From the NCBI GenBank assembly GCA_963732155.1, contig CAVSYB010000007.1, positions 186,001 through 250,000 on the forward strand: a DNA stretch of 64,000 nucleotides, given 5' to 3'. Position numbers and translations under genes: made by a program. A model generated the notes under the pieces. It was not told the origin of the DNA and did no database searches. It saw nothing but the letters and a program-made list of their open reading frames with translations. The DNA is from Roseiarcus sp963732155 (lineage in GTDB: Bacteria; Pseudomonadota; Alphaproteobacteria; Rhizobiales; Beijerinckiaceae). Positions 45,649 to 55,231 of the stretch are shown in pieces; position 1 is the stretch's first letter, and each line of letters starts with the position of its first letter.

Positions 45649-46596
45649 ATGTTGAATCGACAACTACTCGGCGCGGTCGCCATCGTCGGCCTCAGCGCCG
45701 CGCTGGGCTTGGCGACCGCCGCGCGCGCAGACGAAATGTACATTCCGCTCATCTCCAAAGGCTTCCAGCATCAGTTCTGGCAGGCCGTCAAAGCCGGCGC
45801 CGAACAGACGGCGAAGGAAAACAATGTCAAGATCACGTTCGAGGGACCGGAAACGGAAGCTATGGTCGACAAGCAAGTCGACATGCTCTCGGCCGCCCTC
45901 GCCAAGCATCCGAGCGCGATCGGCCTCGCGGCGCTCGACAGCAAGGCGGAAATTCCCCTGCTCAAGAAGGCGCAGGCGGAGAAAATTCCCGTCATCGCCT
46001 TCGACTCCGGGGTCGACAGCGACATTCCGCTGACGACCTGCACGACGGACAACCTGGCGGCCGCGGGCCTCGCCGCGGACAAGATGGCGCAGATGATCGG
46101 CGACTCGGGCGAGGTCGCAGTGATCGTGCACGACCAGACCAGCCGCACCGGGATCGACCGGCGCGACGGCTTCCTCAGCGAGATGAAGGCGAAACATCCG
46201 AACGTCAAGATCGTCAGCGTCCAATACGGCGCCGGCGACCACTTGAAGTCGGCCGAGATCGCGAAGACGATGATTCTGGCGAACCCGAACCTCAAAGGCA
46301 TCTTCGGCGCCAACGAAGGCTCCGCGGAAGGCGCCGCGATCGGCGTCAAGGAATCGGGAAAGAAACTCGTTCTCATCGGCTATGACTCCGGCAAGGAGCA
46401 GAAGGCGGCGATCATGTCCGGCGAAATGGCCGGCGCGATCACGCAGAACCCGGTCGGCATCGGCAAGTGCGTCGTGGATTCGGCCATAAAGGCGCTCAAG
46501 GGGGAGAAGTTGCCCAAGGTGATCGACACGGGCTTCTATTGGTACGACAAGACCAACATGTCCGATCCGAAGATCGCCGCAGTCCTCTATGATTGA
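45649..46596 (+). CDS. CUT2-family sugar ABC transporter, periplasmic binding protein
   Basis: 315 residues with a Sec signal peptide (LLGAVAIVGLSAALGLATA, cut after ARA). The mature part is a type I periplasmic binding fold: YIPLISKGFQHQFWQAVKAG, LDSKAEIPLLKKAQAEKIPV, FDSGVDSDIP, GANEGSAEGAAIGVKESG and IGYDSGKEQKAAIMSGEM. GGAGG lies 14 bases upstream. It is the only binding protein of the cluster and may serve both ATPase/permease sets. Confidence 0.92.
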   Translation: MLNRQLLGAVAIVGLSAALGLATAARADEMYIPLISKGFQHQFWQAVKAGAEQTAKENNVKITFEGPETEAMVDKQVDMLSAALAKHPSAIGLAALDSKAEIPLLKKAQAEKIPVIAFDSGVDSDIPLTTCTTDNLAAAGLAADKMAQMIGDSGEVAVIVHDQTSRTGIDRRDGFLSEMKAKHPNVKIVSVQYGAGDHLKSAEIAKTMILANPNLKGIFGANEGSAEGAAIGVKESGKKLVLIGYDSGKEQKAAIMSGEMAGAITQNPVGIGKCVVDSAIKALKGEKLPKVIDTGFYWYDKTNMSDPKIAAVLYD

Positions 46597-46695
46597 TGGG
46601 TCTCGGAGCCATGGAGGAAGGGCCGCGGCCCTTCCTCTGCGACCGGTTTTATCTCCGGGCTGAAATCACGACGAACTTCGAAACGGGAAGCGCTT

Positions 46696-48211
46696 ATGTC
46701 GGCCGAAAGCGCCGAGGCCGCGCCGGCCTCGGCCGCCGCGCTCCTCTCCCTGCGGAAACTGGACAAGCGTTTTGGCGCGACCCACGCGCTCAAGGCGGTT
46801 GATCTTTCGTTCGAGCGCGGCGAGATTCACGCAATCGTCGGCGAAAATGGCGCCGGCAAATCGACACTGATCAAGCTGCTGACCGGCGTTCATCCCCGCT
46901 CAAGCGGCGACGTGCTTTGGGAGGGTCAACCCGTGGCGCTCGCGACCCCGCACGAGGCGATCGGTATCGGCATCAACGCCGTCCATCAGGAAGTGGTGCT
47001 TTGCCGACACCTTTCGGTCGCCGCCAACCTCTTTCTCGGCGACGAGACCGTCAGGTTCGGCATTCTCCAGCACACCGCAATGATTCGCGAGGGGCAAAGA
47101 TTGCTCGATGAGCTTGGCTTCGATCTGCCGGCGGGCGCAGTGCTTTCTTCCCTCACCATCGGCCAGCAGCAGCTTGTCGCCACGGCGCGCGCCGAGCGCC
47201 GCGGCGCAAAATTCCTCATCTTCGACGAGCCGACGGCCTATCTCACGCGAACCGAAGCCGCCGCGCTATTCCTGCTAATCCGCCGCCTCAAGGCCAAGGG
47301 CGTCACTATCGTCTACATCAGCCACCGTCTCGAAGAGGTGTTCGAGTTGGCCGATCGCGTGTCCGTCTTGCGCGACGGGGCGCTGGTCGGGACGCGGCGT
47401 ATTTCGGAGACCAACGAAAACGATCTGATCGCGATGATGATCAATCGCTCGATCGAACAGATTTATCACAAGGACAAAGTCGCGCTCGGCGCGACGGTCC
47501 TCGAAGACCAGGGGACTGTCCGGCAAAGGCTTCAAAGACATTTCGATCAAGGTGCGCGAGGGCGAGATCATCGGCTTGTATGGCCTGATCGGCGCCGGGC
47601 GCACCGAATTTGTGCAAAGTCTGTTCGGTCGCTTCCCGGCGACCGCCGGCGAAATCGCCTGGCATGGCGTGAAAGTCGAAATTCGCTCCGAACGACGGGC
47701 AATGAATCTGGGCATCGCGCTCGCGCCGGAGAGCCGGCGCGATCAGGGCCTCTGCCTCAATCTTGGCGTTGGATTCAACATCAACCTGCCGATCTACGAC
47801 CGGCTGAGCTTTGGACCGCTGATCAATATCCCAAGCGAGGCCAGCCACGCTGAGCGCCAGATCCGGGAGATGCAAATCAAGACCGCCTCCCGTCACGCCA
47901 AGGCTTCGAGCCTTTCCGGCGGCAATCAGCAAAAGATCGTCATCGCCAAATGGCTCAACCACGGGGCCAAGCTTTTTCTTTTCGATGAACCGACCGTCGG
48001 AGTCGACGTTGGCACCAAGGCCGAGATTTATCGATTGATGGGACAGCTGCTAATCGACGGCGCGGGGATTATTCTGGTTTCGTCCTATCTGCCGGAAGTC
48101 TACGAGCTAGCGGACACGTTGCATGTGTTTCGCCGCGGTTCGATCGTCGCCGCTCATGGATGGAAGGACGCTTCGCATGAAGCCATCCTCGGCGAGGCGA
48201 TCGGCATGTGA
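46696..48211 (+). CDS. CUT2-family sugar ABC transporter, tandem-domain ATPase 2, frameshifted
   Basis: Second RbsA-type ATPase, about 504 residues when rebuilt. Domain 1 is intact: VGENGAGKSTLIKLLTGV, LTIGQQQLVATARAE, FLIFDEPTAYL, YISHRLEEVFELADRV. Near 47503-47514 the frame shifts; one surplus base is the simplest explanation. The second frame continues LSGKGFKDISIKVREGEIIG, LIGAGRTEFVQSLFG, LSGGNQQKIVIAKWL and FLFDEPTVGVDVGTKAEIY. If real, the gene makes a single-domain protein; an error is as likely, since the rest is well conserved. Confidence 0.85.
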
Positions 48212-48296
48212 GGGGCGGAGATGAGCATGGGCCGGAGCCATCGGCGGCTCGACGTGAGCCGAGAGCCGAGGAGGAACGGACGGGGGATCAGGTCAA

Positions 48297-49265
48297 ATGA
48301 GCATCCAGGGTGTGGTCGCCAAGAGGCGGCCCAACGCCGGCGTCAACGTCCTTCTCGGCCTGACCCTTGCCGGGTTGTTGGCCCTGATGTGGGTCGCTCT
48401 GTCCTTCGCCACGTCAACTTTCTGGACCGAAAACAACCTGAGCAATCTCGCGCGCCAGGGCTCGATGATCGCCATCCTGGCGATCGGCGAAACTTTCGTC
48501 ATCATCACAGCGGGCATCGACCTTTCCGTCGGCGCCGTTGTCGGCTTTTGCAGCATGGCGATCGCGCTGTTGCTCGCGCAGGACGTCCCGATCTGGCTTG
48601 CGATCGTCGCGACCCTTGCGATCGGGCTCGGGATTGGCCTGTTCCACGCCTTCGGCATCGTCCAACTCGGCCTGCCGCCCTTCATCATGACCCTGGCCAG
48701 CCTGACCGCCTTGCGCGGCGTCGGCTTGCTGATCACCAACGGGGCGACCATTTCAATCACCAATGACACGTTCACCGGCTTCTCTCGCGGCAGCCTTTTC
48801 GGTGTGCCGAACCTGTTCATCATGGTTCTGGTCGTGGCGATCCCCGCCTATTTCCTGCTGCATCAAAGCCGTTGGGGGCGCTATCTTTTCGCCATCGGCT
48901 CAAACATGGAGGCTGCCCGCCTTTCGGGCGTAAATGTCAAGGCGATGATTTACCTCGCCTATGTCCTGTCGGCGGTGTGCGCCGCCTTCGTCGGCGTGTT
49001 GCTTGCAATGCGCATCGGCATCGGCAATCCGACCCAGGCGGAGGGTTGGGAACTGCAAGCCATCGCCTCTTCGGTGATCGGCGGCACCAGCTTGTTCGGT
49101 GCGATCGGCTCGGTTCACGGGCCGTTGCTGGGCTCGTTCATCCTCACGACGATCAACAACGGCGCGAACTTGCTTAATCTCAATTCGTTCTGGCAGCGCA
49201 TCATCACCGGCCTCCTGATCATCGTGATCGTCTATTTCGACGGTCTGCGCCGCAAGAAGCAATAG
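48297..49265 (+). CDS. CUT2-family sugar ABC transporter, permease 2
   Basis: 322 residues, RbsC-like. FVIITAGIDLSVGAVVGF, FIMTLASLTALRGVGLLIT, AIGSNMEAARLSGVNVKAM and SVIGGTSLFGAIGSVHGPLLG mark the family. It follows ATPase 2 with about 85 bases between and closes the cluster, ending 65 bases from the convergent RibBX gene. It differs clearly from permease 1, so the set is not a recent duplication. Confidence 0.92.
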   Translation: MSIQGVVAKRRPNAGVNVLLGLTLAGLLALMWVALSFATSTFWTENNLSNLARQGSMIAILAIGETFVIITAGIDLSVGAVVGFCSMAIALLLAQDVPIWLAIVATLAIGLGIGLFHAFGIVQLGLPPFIMTLASLTALRGVGLLITNGATISITNDTFTGFSRGSLFGVPNLFIMVLVVAIPAYFLLHQSRWGRYLFAIGSNMEAARLSGVNVKAMIYLAYVLSAVCAAFVGVLLAMRIGIGNPTQAEGWELQAIASSVIGGTSLFGAIGSVHGPLLGSFILTTINNGANLLNLNSFWQRIITGLLIIVIVYFDGLRRKKQ

Positions 49266-49330
49266 CCTCAGACGGACGCCGGGCTTCGGCTGACCGCCCC
49301 GTTCGCCTGAGCGATAGCGCGACGTCGTCC

Positions 49331-50623
49331 TCAACAATCAATCCCCTCGACGGCCGTGATTTCAATGCCAAAGCCGGAGAGCCCGACATATTTGCGCGGG
49401 TTGTCGGTGCGCAGGCGGATCGAGGTGACGTCGAGATCGCGCAGGATTTGCGCGCCAAGACCAATCTCCCGCCATTGGCTGGCGCGTGCACCCTCCGAGC
49501 CCGCCGGCTCCGCGCCAGCCAGGTTGGCGGGCACGCCCGCCGAACCGTCGCGCAAGTAGACGAGCACGCCGCGCCCCTCGTCCTTAAAACGCTGCAGCGT
49601 GCGCGGAATGATCCCACCACCGAAAATGTCGCCAAGAATGTTGGCGCGGTGAAGTCGGGCCGGCACGTCGCGCCCGTCGCCGACATGGCCGTGCACGAAA
49701 GCAAAATGCAGGACGGAATCGAAGGGCGTGCGATAGGCAAAGCCCGCGAGTTCGCCAATCGGAGTCTTGACGGGGAAAGCGGCGACGCGCTCGACCAGCT
49801 TTTCACGCGACTGCCTGTAGGCGATGAGATCGGCGACCGAAATGCGCCTGAGGCTGTGTCGGGCGGCGAAGGCTTCAATCTGCGGCCCGACCATCACCGT
49901 GCCGTCGTCGTTGGCCAGTTCGCAGATGACCGCCACCGGCGGCATCGCGGCGAGTTTGCAGAGATCAACGGCGGCCTCGGTGTGGCCGGAGCGCATCAGC
50001 ACGCCGCCCTCTTTGGCGATCAGCGGGAAAACATGGCCCGGGCGCACGAAATCGCCTGCGCCCATATTGCCGTTGGCTAGCGCGCGCACGGTGTTGGCGC
50101 GCTGTTCGGCCGAAATGCCGGTCGTGAGTCCGTGGCGCACGTCGACGGATACGGTAAAGGCGGTGCCCAGCGGCGCGTCGTTCATCGCCACCATCGGGGC
50201 GAGATTCAGGCGCTGCGCGTCGCGCCCCGTCAGGGGAGCGCAAACGATGCCGCAACCATTGCGGATGATGAACGCCATCTTTTCGGTCGTGCAGAGCGAG
50301 GCGACGGTGATGAGGTCGCCTTCGTTCTCGCGATCGTCATCGTCGGTGACGACGACGATTTCACCGCGGCTGAAGGCTTCGATCGCAAGCGCGACATTGT
50401 GCGACATCTCATTTCCCTGATCGACGGCGGCCGCCAGCGCGAGAAAATCGTTGGGTGTGACCGCGCCATGCGTTTGCGCGACGATCTGCTCGGCGGTCTC
50501 GCGCGAGACCCAAGCGCCCTCGTTTCTGCAAATCTGGGTGATGGCGCCTGGCGAGACGCCGATGCGCCGCGCGAAATCCGAGCGCCTGATCCCGTTGCGA
50601 ATAAGCCAGTCGGCGAGCTTCAT
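49331..50623 (-). CDS. HTH-DHBP synthase-degenerate GTP cyclohydrolase II fusion (HTH-RibBX)
   Basis: 430 residues in three parts. Residues 1-60: a Cro/XRE-type helix-turn-helix (DFARRIGVSPGAITQICRN). Residues 75-280: RibB, which makes 3,4-dihydroxy-2-butanone 4-phosphate for riboflavin, with the acidic loop DDDDRENEGDLITVASL and MRSGHTEAAVDLC. Residues 285-430: a RibA-like domain that lacks the zinc cysteines and catalytic block of GTP cyclohydrolase II, so probably not active there; such proteins are called RibBX. The HTH suggests DNA binding, perhaps autoregulation at the palindrome upstream. Convergent with the sugar-transport cluster. Confidence 0.85.
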   Translation of the reverse strand: MKLADWLIRNGIRRSDFARRIGVSPGAITQICRNEGAWVSRETAEQIVAQTHGAVTPNDFLALAAAVDQGNEMSHNVALAIEAFSRGEIVVVTDDDDRENEGDLITVASLCTTEKMAFIIRNGCGIVCAPLTGRDAQRLNLAPMVAMNDAPLGTAFTVSVDVRHGLTTGISAEQRANTVRALANGNMGAGDFVRPGHVFPLIAKEGGVLMRSGHTEAAVDLCKLAAMPPVAVICELANDDGTVMVGPQIEAFAARHSLRRISVADLIAYRQSREKLVERVAAFPVKTPIGELAGFAYRTPFDSVLHFAFVHGHVGDGRDVPARLHRANILGDIFGGGIIPRTLQRFKDEGRGVLVYLRDGSAGVPANLAGAEPAGSEGARASQWREIGLGAQILRDLDVTSIRLRTDNPRKYVGLSGFGIEITAVEGIDC

Positions 50624-50649
50624 GAGAGGAAGATAGGCGCCCCGATTGT

Positions 50650-50690
50650 TTACTTCAATTCAAAGATCAATAAACATTTCATAAATGTAT
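50650..50690. promoter_or_regulatory. AT-rich palindromes upstream of HTH-RibBX
   Basis: ACATTT-CAT-AAATGT (50674-50688) is a perfect 6+6 inverted repeat. A wider GTTTA...TAAAC pair overlaps it (first arm at about 50648). It lies 50-65 bases before the start codon, a good operator position for the protein's own HTH domain. Alternatively it is just the AT-rich core promoter. No FMN riboswitch was seen. Confidence 0.4.
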
Positions 50691-50739
50691 TAAATAAAGC
50701 TATCGGGCGCCCCGGGCATTGCCGCCTGGCGCCGCGCTG

Positions 50740-51576
50740 TCACGCCTCGATGCTGACGCCGACGCCGCCGATCGACAGGGCGACGCCGGCCGTTTTGGCG
50801 TCTTCGACGCGGTCGAGGCGCACGAGCGCCAGCGCCAGGCCGTCGGCCGCCGAGCCGAGCGCGCCGACCGGGGTTTCCCCCGCCACCACCGGCGCGCCGC
50901 GCGCCGGCGCCGGCCCGGCCAGCGCCAGCCGGACGATGCGTTTGCGCGACGCGCCGCGATGGCGCATGCGCGAGACCACTTCCTGGCCGATATAGCAGCC
51001 CTTGTCGAAATCGACGCCGTGCAGCAGGTCGAGATTGGCGTCATGGGGAAACACGTCGGCATAGGGGAAATCGACGCCGCCGGCGGGAACGCCGAGCCGG
51101 ATGCGATGCGCCTCGTATTGCGCCGCGGCGCCGCCGGCGGCGAGGGCTTCGGCCGCCGCGCGCGGCGCAATCGCCCGCCAGCCGAGGCGCGGATCGCGCG
51201 GATCGGCGAACAGGAAGCCGCCGGGCGCCGCGCCGGGCGGCGCGCCCCAGAAGGCGACGACGGCGAGATCCGCGCTTTCGTCGGCGATCGTCACCCTGGC
51301 GCGCAGGCGGTAGAAACCGAGCCGCCGGGCGAGTTCGCCGACCCGCTCGGCGGGACAATCGATCAGAAACGCCGCGCCCGCCTCGGCGGGAACGCGCAAC
51401 ACCAGAAAATCGAACAATATCTTGCCCTGCGGCGAAAGCAGCGCGGCGTAGCGCGCCGCCCCGACCGCCAGATTCAGCACGTCGTTGGTCAGCAGGCCCT
51501 GCAGGAAGCTCGCCGCCTCTTCCCCGGCGACCCGCAAAACGCCGCGGTCCTCGAGCACCGCCGCCTTGATCGTCAT
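50740..51576 (-). CDS. ygfZ: YgfZ/GcvT-domain folate-binding protein
   Basis: Tetrahydrofolate-dependent protein needed to make or repair some Fe-S enzymes. About 278 residues. The N-terminal half has VAGEEAASFLQGLLTNDVLNL and LLSPQGKILFDFLVLR; the family signature KGCYIGQEVVSRMRHRG with its key Cys lies at about residue 195. The ATG at 51576 is fixed by the start of the conserved region; the longer frame is antisense to the dihydroorotase gene. Divergent from pyrC. Confidence 0.92.
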   Translation of the reverse strand: MTIKAAVLEDRGVLRVAGEEAASFLQGLLTNDVLNLAVGAARYAALLSPQGKILFDFLVLRVPAEAGAAFLIDCPAERVGELARRLGFYRLRARVTIADESADLAVVAFWGAPPGAAPGGFLFADPRDPRLGWRAIAPRAAAEALAAGGAAAQYEAHRIRLGVPAGGVDFPYADVFPHDANLDLLHGVDFDKGCYIGQEVVSRMRHRGASRKRIVRLALAGPAPARGAPVVAGETPVGALGSAADGLALALVRLDRVEDAKTAGVALSIGGVGVSIEA

Positions 51577-51660
51577 GGGCTTGAATCTCCGGCCGCGCTT
51601 GCTTCCCTCGTCGATGTTAGTTAGTCCGCCGGTCGTCGCGCGCAAGCCGCGGGAGGCCCG

Positions 51661-52986
51661 ATGCCGCAGACCTTCGATCTCATCCTGCACGGCGGAACCG
51701 TCGTCAATCACGACGGCGCGGCCCCGCGCGACCTCGGGGTGACCGGCGGGCGGATCGCCGGGATCGGCGATCTTAGCCGCGCCGCCGCCGGCCAGCGCGT
51801 CGACTGCCGCGGGCTGCATATCCTGCCCGGCGTCATCGACAGCCAGGTGCATTTCCGCGAACCGGGCGCGACGCACAAGGAGGATCTGGAGACCGGCTCG
51901 CGCGCCGCCGCGCTCGGCGGCGTCACCGCGGTGTTCGAAATGCCCAACACCGACCCGCCGACCACCTCGGCGGCCGCGCTGGAGGACAAGCTCGCGCGGG
52001 CGCGCGGACGGATGCACTGCGATTACGCGTTCTGGGTCGGGGGAACCCACGACAACGCCGCCGACCTCCCCGAGCTCGAGCGCCTGCCGGGGGCGGCCGG
52101 AATCAAGGTGTTCATGGGCTCTTCGACCGGCAAACTGCTGGTCGCCGACGACGCCGGAGTGTTCGAAATCCTGAAAGCGATCCGCCGCCGCGCCGCCTTC
52201 CACAGCGAGGACGAAGCGCGGCTCGAGGCGCGCAAGCCCTTGAGAATCGCCGGCGATCCTTCTTCGCACCCGGTCTGGCGCGACGCCACCGCGGCGCTGC
52301 TATCCACCCAGCGCCTGATCGCGCTGGCCCGCCGGGCCCGCGCGCGCGTGCACGTGCTGCATATTTCGACCGCCGAGGAGATCGCCTTTTTGCAGGACGC
52401 GAAGGACCTCGCCACCTGCGAGGCGACGCCGCACCACCTCACCCTAAGCGACGAGGACTACCCGCGCCTGGGGACCAAAATGCAGATGAACCCGCCGGTG
52501 CGCGGCGCGCGCCACCGCGACGGCGTCTGGCGCGGGATCGCGCAAGGCGTCGTCGACGTGCTCGGCTCCGATCACGCGCCCCATGCGCTGGCCGAAAAGG
52601 CGCGGCTTTATCCCGACAGCCCATCGGGCATGACCGGCGTGCAGACGCTTGTTCCGGTGATGCTCGACCACGTCGCCGCCGGGCGCCTGACGCTCGCCCG
52701 CTTGGTCGACCTCACCAGCGCCGGCCCGGCGCGCGTTTTCGGCGTCGCCTGCAAGGGCCGCATCGCCGCCGGCTACGACGCCGACTTCTCGATCGTCGAC
52801 CTCAAGCGCACCGAGACGATCCGCAATTCCTGGATCGCCTCGCGCTGCGGCTGGACGCCCTATGACGGCAAGACCGTCACCGGCTGGCCGGTCGGAACCT
52901 TCGTGCGCGGCGCCCGCGTGATGTGGGAGGGCGAGCTCACCGCCCCGGAGTCCGGCGCGCCGGTGCGCTTCCTGGAGGCGCTGTAG
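51661..52986 (+). CDS. pyrC: Dihydroorotase
   Basis: Zinc amidohydrolase closing carbamoyl aspartate to dihydroorotate in pyrimidine synthesis. 441 residues, class I type. Metal ligands are seen in IDSQVHFREPGATHKED, the carboxylated lysine in AGIKVFMGSSTGKLL, histidines in FHSEDEARL and VLHISTAEE, and aspartate in LGSDHAPHALAEKARL. C-terminal GRIAAGYDADFSIVDL is typical of amidohydrolases. Shares its upstream region with the divergent ygfZ. Confidence 0.93.
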   Translation: MPQTFDLILHGGTVVNHDGAAPRDLGVTGGRIAGIGDLSRAAAGQRVDCRGLHILPGVIDSQVHFREPGATHKEDLETGSRAAALGGVTAVFEMPNTDPPTTSAAALEDKLARARGRMHCDYAFWVGGTHDNAADLPELERLPGAAGIKVFMGSSTGKLLVADDAGVFEILKAIRRRAAFHSEDEARLEARKPLRIAGDPSSHPVWRDATAALLSTQRLIALARRARARVHVLHISTAEEIAFLQDAKDLATCEATPHHLTLSDEDYPRLGTKMQMNPPVRGARHRDGVWRGIAQGVVDVLGSDHAPHALAEKARLYPDSPSGMTGVQTLVPVMLDHVAAGRLTLARLVDLTSAGPARVFGVACKGRIAAGYDADFSIVDLKRTETIRNSWIASRCGWTPYDGKTVTGWPVGTFVRGARVMWEGELTAPESGAPVRFLEAL

Positions 52987-53020
52987 GGGCCGCAAAAAAT
53001 TTGGATCGCCAGGGTTTTAC

Positions 53021-53342
53021 CTGGATTTTCCACATTTTTATTGGGAGCCGTTTTCCGGCGTCAATGATATCAATGACTTGGCGGCGCCAGAAATTTGCCT
53101 TTCCAAGGATTTCCAAAACTTTTTTTGGCGGAAACGGGGAATATCAACGGCTTGGCCTCGAAAAAATTTGGAAAACGTGTTTTTTTCAATTTCTCCATTC
53201 GCCCCACGTATGATTTTCCGCGCTCGTCGGCACGCCGATCGATCATTCCTCCTCCGCTCGCCGCCGCGCCGACCCGAGCCGCCCGGCCGGGCTCCGACGC
53301 GCGACCAGGATAGGAAGGAAAAACTGGAATGTCCAGAACATG
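53021..53342 (+). repeat. Dispersed repeat R1, copy B (about 322 bp)
   Basis: Full-length partner of the inverted copy at 38838-39163. Starts CTGGATTTTCC and ends CTGGAATGTCCAGAACATG. The middle has diverged more (53220-53310) than the AT-rich ends, as expected if the ends matter for mobility or folding. Confidence 0.75.
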
Positions 53343-53675
53343 ATTCCCTAAAACAGAAACAAACGAAACCGCAACGGGATCGGCCGTCGCGGCGTCGCCC
53401 TCGTCATTGCGAGCAGAGCGAAGCCACCCAGAGGTCGAGACGCCGGCGCGCCGGAAAGCGGATGCAGCGGCGCCCAAAACCGGCGCCAAATCGATCCGTT
53501 GGGCGCGATCTGGCGCGCCCGGGACGCCGGCGGGAGGCGAAAGGAACGCCTGTTCCGCCCCAAAATCCCCGGCGATTTCCCCCTCCGCGACGCTGCTCAA
53601 AGAAGCCGCGCATTCCGACATAAGCATCCGACGCCGACCGCGCGCCCGGCCCGGGCGTCAGCTCTTCATTCATTG

Positions 53676-53760
53676 CCTGGAGGCGATTATGCGCGAGCGG
53701 ACGGCGAACTCAAGGATCGCTCAGAAGACCGCCGAAGGCGGCGGCCCTGCGGGCCGATCG
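53676..53760 (+). repeat. Short dispersed repeat, copy near pyrC
   Basis: CCTGGAGGCGATTATGCGCG and the following GGCGAACTCAAGGATCGC match the arms of the inverted pair after zapA (34964-35115). It is followed by a CCGCC/GGCGG hairpin region. Homology fades after about 45-60 bases. Confidence 0.65.
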
Positions 53761-54027
53761 TGGAATAGCGATCTCGCTAGACGTAAAACGGCTGTCCTGG
53801 CGCGCTTTTTCGCGCTGCGGGCGCGGCCGCAACGTGAAGCGGTCATCGTTTCTGGTCCATTTCAAGGGCGTTTTTCGCTCGAAATCGGCCGCTCTAAAAA
53901 ATCATCGCATGGACGTATGCGTATGTGTTTATGCGCCAACCCGCGACGATCAAGCGGGCGATTTTAGCAGAACTGAAAGCCGCGGCGCGACATTACGATC
54001 GTCTGCGCGGTCCCCAGGCGCCCCTTG

Positions 54028-55231
54028 TCACGGACTGCGGGTGGAAACCGGAACCAGCTTCGCTGTCTTCGGGTCGTAGGCGTAGCCAGTGATCGTGCCG
54101 TCCCTGATCCGCTCGACGGCCTCGTCGATGACGAAGAGCGGCACCAGAAACCACTCGCGCGGGATGACCGGATTGCCGAAGCGGTCCTTGATTTCGATGT
54201 CGAGCCGCGCCGGCTCGAAGATGCGATGGATCAGGTTTTCCAGCTTCGTGCGGTTGATGTTGTAGAGCTCATAGGTCGCGATGATCTCGACGTCCGCCAT
54301 GAGGAAGGTCGGGTCGAGTTCGCGCGTCGGCGATGCGCTGGGCGACGTTCGCCGCCGGTCACGCCGATCTTGTGAACGAGATCGCGATTGGCGGCGACGA
54401 CGGGATGATCGGACTTGCTGCGCAGCACATAGATCGTGCCGCTCGCCTGATCGCCGTCGTCGCTCTGCATCGGCGAACAGCGGCCCGGCGACTGGGTCGG
54501 TGATGCGTCGGCCCGCCTCGTCCTTGTGCAGCGCCCGCTGCAATGAGCGCATGAGCAGGTTGCTTTCGGTGCCATTGTCGAAAATCACGCGCAGCCGCGC
54601 GTCCGAGCGGCCCTGCGCGTTGGTGAATGTCTCGCCCGACGTCGCGACATAGGCCTTCTGGCCGCCGACGATGAACCAACTGCCCGGGTCGAATTTCCGC
54701 TTTCAGCTCGAACGGGCGCGTCTGGCGGACGCCGGCTTTCGAGCTCCTTTTGAACCTGCTCGAAAAGCGGCTTGAACTGCTCGAAATCCTCGCATTTCTG
54801 GCGGTTGGCGATTTCCTCGGCCGCGCGCTTCTCGGCGCCGGTGCGGACGTGTCGCAGCTCGGTGATGTCGGCGGCGCCGGCGGCTCCACGCCAAGCTCGG
54901 CCAGCAAGCTCGTCATCGTCCAGATCGTCGTCGCACGGCCATCGCGGCGGCGGCTTCGCTCCTGCCAACAGCCCCTGACGATCGAGCGGCGCGAGCAGCG
55001 CGCGGCATTCCTCGAGCGCGCGCAGGCGGTCGAGGCGCACGGCGTAAAGCCGCTCGAAAATGTCGCGATCCTCGCCATGCTGCGGCGCGCGGCCATGCTG
55101 CTCGACGAAACGCTGAATCTCCTCGAAGCCGGCGATGATGCGCTCCTCGCGCGGCGTGCGGCCGCCCTTCTTCTCCGGCTCGGCGCAAGTCGTCGAGTTC
55201 GGCGCGCAGTTCGTCGAGGTCGAGGTCACTC
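54028..55231 (-). pseudogene. GIY-YIG-type nuclease-like protein, several frameshifts
   Basis: Third gene of the restriction-like locus; its ATG overlaps the helicase stop by eight bases. It begins MSDLDLDELRAELDDLR, then (after an indel near 55185) GGRTPREERIIAGFEEIQRF and HGEDRDIFERLYAVRLDRL. The C-terminal third has IYVLRSKSDHP and HKIGVTGG, the GIY and YIG halves of a T5orf172/MUG113-like GIY-YIG domain, with ADVEIIATYELYNINRTKLE and NPVIPREWFLVPLFVIDEA after it. At least four indels (near 55185, 54700, 54490 and 54350) break the frame. Rebuilt length is about 400 residues. Nuclease activity is family inference. Confidence 0.65.

Larger units (their letters stand above)
52987..54027. other. 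One-kilobase gene-free stretch with repeats
   Basis: No coding sequence is supported between pyrC and the restriction-like locus. It holds R1 copy B and one copy of the short repeat also found after zapA (annotated separately); 53343-53670 and 53765-54027 show nothing recognisable. Several short open frames here are arginine-rich frame noise. Confidence 0.5.

Noticed and set aside
49331..49760. Active GTP cyclohydrolase II domain
   Set aside because: The zinc-binding cysteines and catalytic block of RibA are absent, so only RibB activity is proposed.
50624..50739. FMN riboswitch in front of HTH-RibBX
   Set aside because: None of the conserved RFN blocks is visible and the region is AT-rich and short.
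53343..54027. Small genes between R1 copy B and the GIY-YIG gene
   Set aside because: All open frames are short, arginine-rich, lack ribosome-binding sites and overlap repeats.
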